Below are positions 9,157 to 17,234 of a DNA stretch of 64,000 nucleotides, piece by piece (positions within the stretch are counted from its first letter, which is position 1; each line of letters begins with the position of its first letter). The notes under the pieces were generated by a model. That model was not told the DNA's origin. It worked only from the letters and a program-made list of their open reading frames with translations, and searched no databases. Source of the stretch: Dyadobacter luticola (lineage in GTDB: Bacteria; Bacteroidota; Bacteroidia; Cytophagales; Spirosomataceae); the NCBI RefSeq assembly GCF_005860805.1, contig NZ_VCEJ01000002.1:1038375-1102374 (forward strand). Direction: 5' to 3'. The position numbers and the translations under genes were made by a program.

Positions 9157-9216
9157 CAGCAGACACCCATCGGTGCCCAAAGCCAAAGTTGATTACTAGT
9201 TGGTCCTAAGCGCTTT

Positions 9217-9305
9217 GTCTCAAAAATCGCTCGAACGTGAGACGCTCACCCTAACAACTTACCCTGCTTCAAATTAGTCGCGCCGATCAGACGTTTTTGT
9301 GAGAC
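9217..9305 (-). repeat. Palindromic repeat, copy 2 (inverted to copy 1)
   Basis: An 89-base element that, read on the minus strand, begins GTCTCACAAAAACGTCTGA and ends with the 27-base palindrome (GTCTCACGTTCGAGCG...). Both ends match copy 1, while the middle 35-40 bases do not, so the conserved parts are the structured ends. Confidence 0.7.
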
Positions 9306-9425
9306 TTCATAAATGTGAAGTAAAACAGATAAATCCTATTTTACCAAAGATATAGCAATGTATCCGTCTATGTATTATGTATAACATAGTACCTTGTATA
9401 GTATTTAGTTTGGGAAATTATTTTT

Positions 9426-10154
9426 ATGGAAGACATCTCTATGAACAAAACCGAATTTTGGTTTCCCGGCAGGTGGATAGGTGGCACGTCAATGATAGTC
9501 GCGCCAATTTTAATGTTAGTCTCCCAAGTCCTTCTTGTGAAATTCGATTTTTTCTACCCCTATCAGCTGAAAGCGTATTACGACCATCCCAATTTGCTCA
9601 TAACTGCATACAGCCTGTACCTGGCAGGCAACATTTTGCTTTGGCCGGCAGCCGCAACTATCGCTCGATATGTAGGTCAGAAGGAGCCTATGTTGGGCTT
9701 AGTGGGCGGAACCCTGGTGATGTTCGGGTTGTTCGCACGTACTTTTCACTACGGGATAAATCACATGGCATTTCAACTTGTTAATGTGCAAAATCTCCAA
9801 TCTGCCACGAAGGCTATTGGAGATTCATACGGTGCCTTCCACGTCGTTTCTACCCTATCTGCTGCAATTATGTTCGGCTGGATCATTCTGGCAATGGGCA
9901 CGTATCGATCCGGAATGTTAAATTTAATCCAATCTATTTGTTTGGGCTTAATGTCGGGCTTGATGCTCGGTGTACTTAAAGGCGCTTCGCCATTCTCAAT
10001 TATTTGTTCAATAGGACTCTTAATCGCAATGCTTGCATTAGGAAAAAAGGTTTTGACAGACGGGCAAAAGCCTAGCACGAAGAATTTAGTGTTTTGGCCG
10101 CTCGCAATTATAGTAATTATCACAGCAATGTATTTATTTGGACAAGCAGGTTAG
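9426..10154 (+). CDS. Hypothetical multi-pass membrane protein
   Basis: A 242-residue integral membrane protein with about seven hydrophobic segments: about 20-38, 58-80, 88-108, 138-158, 163-182, 185-202 and 223-240. A charged loop (KKVLTDGQKPSTKN) comes before the last helix. I do not recognise the family, but the spacing resembles DUF4386-like proteins of Bacteroidota and Firmicutes. A second ATG at 9441 gives MNKTEFWFPGRW and may be the real start, because GGAAG lies about 10 bases before it. The gene sits between palindromic-repeat copies 2 and 3 inside the island. Confidence 0.7.
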   Translation: MEDISMNKTEFWFPGRWIGGTSMIVAPILMLVSQVLLVKFDFFYPYQLKAYYDHPNLLITAYSLYLAGNILLWPAAATIARYVGQKEPMLGLVGGTLVMFGLFARTFHYGINHMAFQLVNVQNLQSATKAIGDSYGAFHVVSTLSAAIMFGWIILAMGTYRSGMLNLIQSICLGLMSGLMLGVLKGASPFSIICSIGLLIAMLALGKKVLTDGQKPSTKNLVFWPLAIIVIITAMYLFGQAG

Positions 10155-10189
10155 TAGTTCTTCAACTATCTTATTGCAAAATTGAATAA

Positions 10190-10272
10190 GTCTCAAATAA
10201 CCCTCCGATTGTTGCGACTGGTTTGGATGTATTTAATAAGTGGCTACGTGTCTCAGCATCGAGTTTAGAGAC
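10190..10272 (+). repeat. Palindromic repeat, copy 3 (diverged)
   Basis: An 83-base element beginning GTCTCAAATAACCCTCCGA and ending GTCTCAGCATCGAGTTTAGAGAC without the full inner palindrome. It has the same orientation and layout as copy 1, with lower similarity. Confidence 0.55.
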
Positions 10273-10282
10273 GTTTCCCCAA

Positions 10283-10357
10283 ACGCCCGATCTGTGAGAG
10301 CCTACTAGCTGTCCGCGAGAACTTTAGCATCTGTCTCAGCTTGGAGCTACTGTGAGA
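10283..10357 (+). repeat. Palindromic repeat, copy 4 (degenerate)
   Basis: AAACGCCCGA near 10281-10290 matches the left-end AAACGTCCGA of copy 1. GTCTCAGCTTGGAG...CTGTGAGA (10333-10357) matches the right-end palindrome. It directly follows copy 3 with no ORF between. Confidence 0.45.
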
Positions 10358-10434
10358 TAATCTTCAATGCTGATCCTGGTCATGTAATGTCGGATCCGAG
10401 GAGCGATCCGGAAATAAATATAAAAATCTTTTGA

Positions 10435-10476
10435 GAAACCGCCTGGTTGCGCTTATATTAGCAACCAGATGGTTTC
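10435..10476 (+). promoter_or_regulatory. Hairpin in the leader of the DoxX gene
   Basis: GAAACC...TGGTTGC (10435-10450) pairs with GCAACCA...GGTTTC (10461-10476), an imperfect 13-bp stem with a 10-base loop, ending 20 bases before the DoxX start codon. A second small palindrome (CGGATC/GATCCG) lies at about 10391-10411. These could be an operator or a leader structure. Confidence 0.45.
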
Positions 10477-10496
10477 TAATATAAACAGCTGCGGTT

Positions 10497-10877
10497 ATGA
10501 AGAATAAAATCCTGTTCGTTTTATGTCTGTTGTCAGGCCTGATGTTCATCAATTCAGGACTTGATAAATTCTTCCATTACATTCCGGTGCCAAAAGATTT
10601 GCCAGAAAAGATGGTGAAGGTGGGCGCTGCGTTTGAGGTGATCGGTTGGTTATTACCACTAGTTGGCGCAGTAGAAATTCTGGGTGGATTATTGCTGATA
10701 TTTCCAAAAACCAGGGCGCTGGGGGCGGTCGTTCTCGTACCTGTATTAGCAGGCATCCTGCTGACCCACATCACCATGGCCCCGGCAGGGCTTCCTGTAG
10801 CCATTATTTTGGTCGCGATTATTCTTTGGGTAATGATTGAAAACAGGAAAAAGTATCTGCCCATGATTGACGAATGA
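10497..10877 (+). CDS. DoxX family membrane protein
   Basis: A 126-residue protein with four membrane helices (about 5-22, 43-68, 74-94 and 97-113) and the DoxX-type start GLMFINSGLDKFFHY. DoxX proteins are small inner-membrane proteins linked in some bacteria to thiol or quinone redox balance. No biochemical role can be read from this sequence. It is the last intact gene before the convergent beta-helix gene and lies inside the island. Confidence 0.8.
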   Translation: MKNKILFVLCLLSGLMFINSGLDKFFHYIPVPKDLPEKMVKVGAAFEVIGWLLPLVGAVEILGGLLLIFPKTRALGAVVLVPVLAGILLTHITMAPAGLPVAIILVAIILWVMIENRKKYLPMIDE

Positions 10878-10934
10878 CTTTCAAACATCAGAAACCTAAG
10901 GGTAGAAAGCACAGCTCGCATTAGGTTCAACGGA

Positions 10935-13900
10935 TTAGTCCTTCATAAACCTTTCAACTGTACCGTCAGCGAATTTCAGCATGTACAGGCCACTCGGCAG
11001 CGACTTTGTCTGGAGTAGCTGTTTGTTGCTGGTGATCATGACGTTTTGGATGCGCCGGCCTGTTATATCGTAAAGAATAGCTGTTGTTTTTAGCAGCGCA
11101 TTATTTACCTGGAAAGTGACACTTTCTCCTGCCGGGTTTGGATAAATAGCCACGAAATTGCCTTCGCCAGCAAGAGAAATAATCTTGCTGAATGTAAATG
11201 TTCCGTCAATACCGTCCGCGGCCCGATCAGACATTTTCAAACGGTAATAAATCGTGCCTTTGTAACCTGATTCATCCTTGTAACTATATTGATGGTCCCC
11301 GCTGCCACTGGCAGCTACCGTCGCTATTTTGACAAATTTCCGGGCATCTCCGCTACGCTGGACCTCGAAATTATCCGTATTCACTTCCGCTGCTGTGCTC
11401 CATTCTAGCAAGTTGCTACCCGTTTCTTTGGTTGCTGTAAAGCTGATCAAATTCAGCGGCAGGGCGGACTGAGTTGTCTTTACAAAAAATCCACTGAAAC
11501 CAGTTACGTCAAAAGTCACTTCCCAATAACTGCCGTCAGCATTCCATTCTACCTTTCCATTCCTTTCCGAGGGTTTGAATGTGGAGACGGGGCCGACGTA
11601 TGAGTTGGGCAGCCCGGATCCGTCCGTACTGTAACCCGGACGTTTTTCTATGCGCAGGTTCGCTTTGAAATTTTCCGGGTCGGTTGCGTTTAAAGGAAGT
11701 TTGGTAGAATTTACTGCATTGAAATCATCGAATTCCTGTTGGGTAAAAAACAGGGTAACTTTCGCGGTGGCGCTGGCCGCATTGTCGCCAGGCGTGATCT
11801 GGTAATGTCTTTTCACGAAGTCTTCGGGTTGGGAGTTTGCTACCCACACTTTCGCGGAAATTGGTCCTGATACTGCATTCAGGCCATTCACGACGCCACT
11901 CGGATTGATGTAGGCCACTAACCGGCAGTTTGAATTAAAAGAAGTCAGCACATAATCCCTGGTAATGTTGGCGGACGCTTCATCCAGATCAGTCGCCAGC
12001 CCGCGGGATGCGCCGCTGAACTCGTAGGCGCCCATATCGACGATGTACTCACGAAGCCTCGACTCATTGTCCAAATCAGTCATAATGTCGGAGAGATCCG
12101 GGGTCAGGCCAGATTTGAAATAGTTAAACCCTGCATTCACGGCGGGGCTGCAAGGCCGCAGCCGGTAATCCCCACCGTCAGCATTTACAAAAAGCGGATC
12201 AACATTCACAGGAGCAGGCCGGCCTGGGACTGGGTCTTTCTGTACGAGGCTGTACTGGATGTCCAGCCTGGAGCCGGGATCGAAAATACCGGTATTGTTG
12301 CCAGACACAATGCTGTTATAAAGTTTGGGAGAAACATTGCCCTCATTGAATATACCGCCTCCCAGACCGGAAGCTTCATTGTCGACGATCGTGCAATTGA
12401 TCATGCTGGTGACCGAATTGGAAAGGAAAACCCCTCCACCATTACCGCTGGTCATGTTACCGCTGATCAGGCAGTTGATCAGCGTTGGAGATGCATCTGA
12501 TACCAGGATTCCGCCGCCAACCGAGCCGGACGTGTTGCCACTAAAAGTACAATTGACCAAAACGGGTGAGGAATTGTAAATGTACATACCCGTATACTGG
12601 TTATCGCGGATCGTCAAATTGACGTATTTCGGCGAGGATCCGGTGGTGTTTTGGATTGCAGGTCCGTTGTTGACACCTGTAATGGTGAAGCCGTCGAGTA
12701 CCGCAGCATTGGTAAGTGTAAGACTATTGATCAGCACGCTGGGGCCGTTATTGGCATCAAGGATACTTTTATTGGCAGTAATAGAAAGATCGCGCTGGGT
12801 CAGGCTTGTTTCATTTCCGGCAAACCCGCCATAAATTTTCACACCTTCCTTCATGCTGTAACGCGGGCCGGTGCCCGGAGAGTAGGTGCCGCCCGTCACC
12901 CAAACCTGCTCGCCGCGGGAAGCAGAATTGATTGCCAGTTGCAAATCTCCGAGCGGACAATCCCAGCTCTTGCCCAAGCCGGTTCCGCCTGGCTTTACAT
13001 ACCAGACACCCGCAATACCTGAAGTTGAGAGTTCGGCCTGGAATTCGTAAGCGCCCAAATCTACTATACCATTGTTATAAAATCGGGCTCTACCCAGCAA
13101 ATCTTCGGTAACAGCCGACAGGTCAGTAGTTTGACCACTTGCATAGTAGGCGTTGTCGCCCGTGTTGATAGCGGGACTGCACGCCGACAACTGCAAATTT
13201 CCTCCGTTCTCGTCAACAAAAAGCGGGTTGGCACTACCTGGCAAATTGTGATGGGTTGGATCGAAGTCATTTGTTCCTGTAACGAGGCTGTACCGAATTT
13301 CCGGAACAGAGCCTGCTTCATTCACGATGCCATTTGCATCCCCCGTAACGATACTGTTCCGAATTATGGGAGCAGAATTGGCCACATTGGTGATCCCGAT
13401 CCTTTCTATCGAAGATGGACTATTGCCACCGATGGTGCAGTTGGTAAGGATCGGTGAAGATGCTGTATTGTAAATGCCATTACCTCCCTGGTTAACAATC
13501 GTACAGTTTGCCAAAACCGGAGATGCATTGTCGTTGTTCATGGCAGTACCGCCGCCAGATCGCCCGATGATTAATATATTGACAAACATGGGAGATGAAG
13601 CCGTATTTCTGACGACAAATGCGCCGCCCGTCACCGTAAAGCCATTCAGCACGGCCGCGCTCGTAAGTCCGGTGTTCAGGTTACTTACCACAGAGCCAGT
13701 CGCATCGCGTCCCGACAAGGTGCTGGCATTGGCAGTAATTGACAAATCACGTCCCGTAAGCGTTGATTCCGTTCCCGCAAAGCCACCATAGATCTTCACT
13801 CCTTCCTTCATTTTGAAACTCCGGTTGAAGTTTTCATCCAGCTCAGCGGTGTAAGTGCCGCCGGCTACCCAAACCTGGTCACCGCTTGAGGCCGCATTAA

Positions 13901-15053
13901 TCGTGATCTGCAAACTGCCCGAAGCACAGGCCCAGCTTACTCCCGAGCCTGTTCCGCCTTCTTTTACATACCACACACCTGCAACACCAGCGGGTGTTTC
14001 GTTTTGAAATTCATAAGCGCCCATATCTACTACACCATCGTAAAGGCGGCTATGGCTGTCCATATCGGTGGTAATGCCAGATAAATCAGGTGTTTGGCCG
14101 CTGGCATAGTAGGAATTGCTGCCCATATTAATCCCGGGGCTGCATGCCAGAAGCCGGAAATTTCCATTTGCTACGTCAACAAAAAGCGGGGTGGCAGTGC
14201 CAGTAAAATTATGATGAGTCGGATCGGTGTCATTTAATCCTTTAACCAGGCTATACCGAATAACCGGAACAGAACCTGCTTCATTGACGATGCCATTTTT
14301 ATTGCCGAAAATGATACTGTTGCGAATTTGCGGAGCAGAATTGGAAACGTTTTCGATCCCGATCCTGTCTATCGAGGATGTGGTTGAACTACCGATGGTG
14401 CAGTTGGTAAGGATCGGGGAAGATGCTGTATTGTAAAGACCACTGCCTCCTCTATTGAAAATTGTACAGTTTACCAAAACCGGAGATGCATTGTCGTTGG
14501 TCATTGCGGTACCGCCGCCCGAGCGCCCGATGATTAATATATTGACAAACATGGGAGAAGAGGCTGTGTTTCTGACGACAAATGCCCCGCCCGTCAACGT
14601 AAAGCCATTCAGCACGGCCGCGCTCGTCAGTCCGTTGTTGAGATTACTTACCACAGAACCAGTAGCATCTGTACCCGACAAGATGCTTGCATTGGCAGTA
14701 ACTGATAAATCACGTGCCGCAAGCATTAATTCTGTTCCCGCAAAGCCACCATAGACTTCCACCCCTTCCTTCAATTTGAAGCTCCGGTTGAAATTTTGGT
14801 CGCGATCGGCAATGTAAGTTCCGCCAGCCACCCACACCTGGTCGCCGCTGCTGCTGGCATTGATCATATTTTGAATGTTGCCGCTTGCGTCATTCCAGCT
14901 TGCGCCGGTACCGGTTGCGTCCGGTTTCACATAACGCGTTGCAGCAAAAGCAACAGATGGTAATGAGGTGAGGAGTAAAAGGATAAGAAATGTTCGGGAG
15001 AGGACAAAAAATAAGGGTTTTTTGATCTTTGCAGGAAGTAGCGTTAAATACAT
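10935..15053 (-). CDS. Giant secreted right-handed beta-helix protein with T9SS sorting domain
   Basis: A 1372-residue surface or secreted protein. A signal peptide (residues 1-37, ending AFA) is followed by three successive parallel beta-helix units (about 40-350, 360-690 and 695-1010). Each opens with a YVKPxGTGxGxSW motif and a GGTY...VYGGFAGTE segment and closes with D(M/L)GAYEFQ, the pattern of choice-of-anchor Q or PbH1 proteins. A DUF-like beta domain (about 1020-1180) follows, then a fibronectin-like domain (LNLISFTATKETGSNLLEW) and a type A T9SS C-terminal sorting domain (IYPNPAGESVTFQV ... LPSGLYMLKFADG). Units 1 and 2 are near-identical in DNA, spaced 963 bp, so they arose by recent in-frame duplication. 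It is probably an outer-surface adhesin or polysaccharide-binding protein; no catalytic motif is visible. Confidence 0.9.
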   Translation of the reverse strand: MYLTLLPAKIKKPLFFVLSRTFLILLLLTSLPSVAFAATRYVKPDATGTGASWNDASGNIQNMINASSSGDQVWVAGGTYIADRDQNFNRSFKLKEGVEVYGGFAGTELMLAARDLSVTANASILSGTDATGSVVSNLNNGLTSAAVLNGFTLTGGAFVVRNTASSPMFVNILIIGRSGGGTAMTNDNASPVLVNCTIFNRGGSGLYNTASSPILTNCTIGSSTTSSIDRIGIENVSNSAPQIRNSIIFGNKNGIVNEAGSVPVIRYSLVKGLNDTDPTHHNFTGTATPLFVDVANGNFRLLACSPGINMGSNSYYASGQTPDLSGITTDMDSHSRLYDGVVDMGAYEFQNETPAGVAGVWYVKEGGTGSGVSWACASGSLQITINAASSGDQVWVAGGTYTAELDENFNRSFKMKEGVKIYGGFAGTESTLTGRDLSITANASTLSGRDATGSVVSNLNTGLTSAAVLNGFTVTGGAFVVRNTASSPMFVNILIIGRSGGGTAMNNDNASPVLANCTIVNQGGNGIYNTASSPILTNCTIGGNSPSSIERIGITNVANSAPIIRNSIVTGDANGIVNEAGSVPEIRYSLVTGTNDFDPTHHNLPGSANPLFVDENGGNLQLSACSPAINTGDNAYYASGQTTDLSAVTEDLLGRARFYNNGIVDLGAYEFQAELSTSGIAGVWYVKPGGTGLGKSWDCPLGDLQLAINSASRGEQVWVTGGTYSPGTGPRYSMKEGVKIYGGFAGNETSLTQRDLSITANKSILDANNGPSVLINSLTLTNAAVLDGFTITGVNNGPAIQNTTGSSPKYVNLTIRDNQYTGMYIYNSSPVLVNCTFSGNTSGSVGGGILVSDASPTLINCLISGNMTSGNGGGVFLSNSVTSMINCTIVDNEASGLGGGIFNEGNVSPKLYNSIVSGNNTGIFDPGSRLDIQYSLVQKDPVPGRPAPVNVDPLFVNADGGDYRLRPCSPAVNAGFNYFKSGLTPDLSDIMTDLDNESRLREYIVDMGAYEFSGASRGLATDLDEASANITRDYVLTSFNSNCRLVAYINPSGVVNGLNAVSGPISAKVWVANSQPEDFVKRHYQITPGDNAASATAKVTLFFTQQEFDDFNAVNSTKLPLNATDPENFKANLRIEKRPGYSTDGSGLPNSYVGPVSTFKPSERNGKVEWNADGSYWEVTFDVTGFSGFFVKTTQSALPLNLISFTATKETGSNLLEWSTAAEVNTDNFEVQRSGDARKFVKIATVAASGSGDHQYSYKDESGYKGTIYYRLKMSDRAADGIDGTFTFSKIISLAGEGNFVAIYPNPAGESVTFQVNNALLKTTAILYDITGRRIQNVMITSNKQLLQTKSLPSGLYMLKFADGTVERFMKD
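13025..14925 (-). repeat. Tandem 963-bp repeats inside the beta-helix gene
   Basis: Long stretches of the two units match closely at the DNA level. An example is GATTAATATATTGACAAACA near 13569, which recurs at 14532, 963 bases (321 codons) away. The period is a whole number of codons, so copy number can change without a frameshift. Confidence 0.75.
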
Positions 15054-15194
15054 ACGGGAAGTGACAGAGGAGTTTAGAAGCTTTTGTAAAGCTCTGAGTT
15101 CCCTGCGAGAAAACCGAAACGTATATCCGTATTTGGCGCTATTTATTTACAACGGTATTCCAAGCATAATACTATCGGTGGCTAGGAAGCAGGT

Positions 15195-15615
15195 GTCTCA
15201 TCACATAGTGAAGGAGCAACAGTTGCTTCGATTGTTGCATCCCGGCCCGGTAACACAGCATTTATAGTTTTATTGGCTGGACCCGGATTACGAGGGGATA
15301 CGCTGATGCTGCTTCAGGGTGAAACAATGAGAAGGGCTGCTGGAATGTCGGAAGAGAATATTCAAAAAACATTGGATCAGGGCTCGGGTCTTTATGACAT
15401 TGTTCTGAAATCACAGAATCGCGATTCCCTGAAGGCTGAGCTAACCAAATAAGGCTGGTAATAAGCAGGTAAAAGTTAAAGAAATACCTAACCTCAACCA
15501 CTTTTTTCAGGAATGTGAAACGGGATCGCCGGATGAATATGCAACCATCGATCAAACTTTTTCACCCACGGCGTTATCAGAAATGTCTAGTTGGATATTA
15601 AAACAAGTGAATTAG
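15195..15615 (+). pseudogene. Alpha/beta-hydrolase C-terminal remnant
   Basis: From 15204 the frame reads HSEGATVASIVASRPG, which includes the nucleophile elbow (usually GHSEGG), then FIVLLAGPGLRGDTLMLLQ and on to a stop at 15450. After a frameshift the typical C-terminus of the same family (LNHFFQECETGSPDEYATI) is readable to a stop at 15613-15615. This is a serine aminopeptidase/alpha-beta-hydrolase protein cut off at the N-terminus and missing a central segment. It ends 25 bases before the right island repeat. Confidence 0.75.
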
Positions 15616-15639
15616 GTAGGTCAAGCTATTTAACGGAAG

Positions 15640-15660
15640 TTTGGTGAGTAATCCGGTGAG
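15640..15660 (+). repeat. Right direct repeat of the island (att-like)
   Basis: A 20/21 match to 4670-4690 in the same orientation. It marks the likely right end of an about 11-kb integrated element. Confidence 0.6.
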
Positions 15661-15670
15661 CAACAACAGG

Positions 15671-16480
15671 TCATTCTACCTTACTTAAAAAATTCACCCC
15701 AATTAAATAAGGCATAAGCAGGGTGATAGCCGGGATATAGGACACATAGTTGGCAATCGAAAGCGGCGCGGGGAGGTTGGCAGGCAGCAGGTTTAATAGC
15801 GCGCACAAGCAACAGAAGAAAATGTAAACAGAACTGGCAAGCCGACTGAGATGGCCCGATCTGCTTAGCGCATAAGCGAACACGGCTGTGCCTAAGTAGA
15901 TCAATGTTACTTCTACCATTCTTACAGCAGTGAAGGCGGTGGATACTGTCTGAAGCCAGTCGGGCTTGGAGGGCGCCCCTGGTTGAGAATATTTCACAAA
16001 TACATTCGTCAGAAAAAATCCCCAGTAAATCATGTTTGTGATGAAAAGGGGAAGTGCTATTACAAACATCGTCTTGCCGACCTTTGCGAAACGCACACCC
16101 GGGCCGCTTCTAAGCATATCATACATTCTCAGAAAACCTATAGTGGTGAACGTACCGCTCACGATCAGAATGCAGTATCGCAATTGCTGCTCCCATGCCA
16201 GCGCTGCCCATCCCTCGGCAGTTTCAGGCGGCGGGCCCATTCCGGCAAAAACAGAAATAGGCGCCCAGGACATGATTAAGGGCCATGCGATGCCGCGAAC
16301 AGTCTCACTTTTTGCATCTCCCAGTGCCTTCACAGCCAGGAACATGAGCAGCATGTTCAGGAACCAGCCCGGCAGGTAAACCCAATGGGATTGGTGCCCG
16401 AAAACGAAAGCCATCAAAGTCACCATGACGGGAACGGCAAGGAGGAAGATGTAGCTGAGTTTTTGAGTGAAAGTTTTCAT
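15671..16480 (-). CDS. Hypothetical membrane protein with about eight helices
   Basis: A 269-residue polytopic inner-membrane protein. Hydrophobic segments are near 9-27, 35-50, 63-80, 98-114, 135-155, 182-203, 214-232 and 240-262, with short loops and no large domain. I do not recognise the family. It begins just outside the right island repeat, and its stop lies 11 bases from it. No obvious operon partner is seen: the gene upstream is divergent. Confidence 0.7.
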   Translation of the reverse strand: MKTFTQKLSYIFLLAVPVMVTLMAFVFGHQSHWVYLPGWFLNMLLMFLAVKALGDAKSETVRGIAWPLIMSWAPISVFAGMGPPPETAEGWAALAWEQQLRYCILIVSGTFTTIGFLRMYDMLRSGPGVRFAKVGKTMFVIALPLFITNMIYWGFFLTNVFVKYSQPGAPSKPDWLQTVSTAFTAVRMVEVTLIYLGTAVFAYALSRSGHLSRLASSVYIFFCCLCALLNLLPANLPAPLSIANYVSYIPAITLLMPYLIGVNFLSKVE

Positions 16481-16636
16481 TAAAAAACAAACGTCAAGTA
16501 CATATCAATGTATGAATGGTAAAGGACAATGCAATGACAATCAGCGTTTCTTGTATCGATGATGTCCACTATTTGTTTGACCAGTGCCAGAATTAAGCAC
16601 CATCATTCATTCAATACTATCCCAATCAAGGTAATG

Positions 16637-16969
16637 ATGGAAAGCTTCGAGAATGTCTCAAATTTGTGTCAGGTAGCAGAAATTGAGCTGATCTACAAAT
16701 TAGAAGTACAGGCAGGCAAATGGAAAGAGCGCGTAGCCCGCAAAGCCGGGAATCCGAAAGCGCTAGAAAAGTCAAGGATTATTGCAATTAATATTTTAGC
16801 CCAACTGCGAAAGCTTGGAATGACCCAAAAGGATTTGGCGGAGAAATTGCAGGAAACACCTCAAACTATTAATTCTTGGGTGAAAGGGAATAGTAATTTT
16901 ATGATTGAAACGATTGTCAGGATCGAGGAGGTTTTGGGAGTTGAGTTGATTGGGGTTAGGGTAGGGTGA
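16637..16969 (+). CDS. XRE-family helix-turn-helix protein
   Basis: A 110-residue protein with a C-terminal HTH_3 domain (about 48-105): MTQKDLAEKLQETPQTINSWVKGNS is the helix-turn-helix. The N-terminal 45 residues are charged and helical. Proteins of this size and layout often act as antitoxins of HigBA-like pairs, but the expected small toxin gene is not adjacent: the upstream gene is a divergent membrane protein, and downstream lies the frameshifted protein at 17071. ATG 16634 is equally possible as the start. Confidence 0.75.
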   Translation: MESFENVSNLCQVAEIELIYKLEVQAGKWKERVARKAGNPKALEKSRIIAINILAQLRKLGMTQKDLAEKLQETPQTINSWVKGNSNFMIETIVRIEEVLGVELIGVRVG

Positions 16970-17070
16970 TTATGTGTAGGTGAAATTCTACAGAACGACA
17001 GGTTATTAAGAGGCGATGATAGAAAGTCAACATATATGTATATTTGTTATACAACCAAAATTCCCTTTCT

Positions 17071-17220
17071 GTGTTTCAAATAGCGACAGAAGCCGATGTT
17101 AAAAATGTTTTTGAAGAGTCATCCAAATTCTTGAAAGTTTATCGAACAAGGCGGGCTATGGGTGGCGATAATTTATCTCATCAACTTTTTTTGATGATGT
17201 TGAATTTCAAGTACCCATAA
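17071..17220 (+). pseudogene. Detached N-terminal piece of the 17235 membrane protein
   Basis: A 49-codon frame from GTG 17071 (FQIATEADVKNVFEESSKFL...) runs to a stop at 17218. A run of seven T at 17186-17192 separates it from the frame that reads FFDDVEFQVPIKFGVAMFGG and continues into the next ORF. One extra T would join the two pieces into a single protein (...SHQLFFDDVEF...). This is either a mutation or a phase-variable homopolymer. Confidence 0.6.
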
Positions 17221-17234
17221 AATTTGGCGTCGCG

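Noticed and set aside
8472..9305. Integron attC sites
   Set aside because: No GTTRRRY/RYYYAAC core and no integron integrase are present; the ends are GTCTCA/TGAGAC.
15262..15555. A 97-residue minus-strand ORF between the beta-helix gene and 15671
   Set aside because: The plus strand of the same DNA encodes the recognisable alpha/beta-hydrolase remnant, so the minus frame is a shadow.
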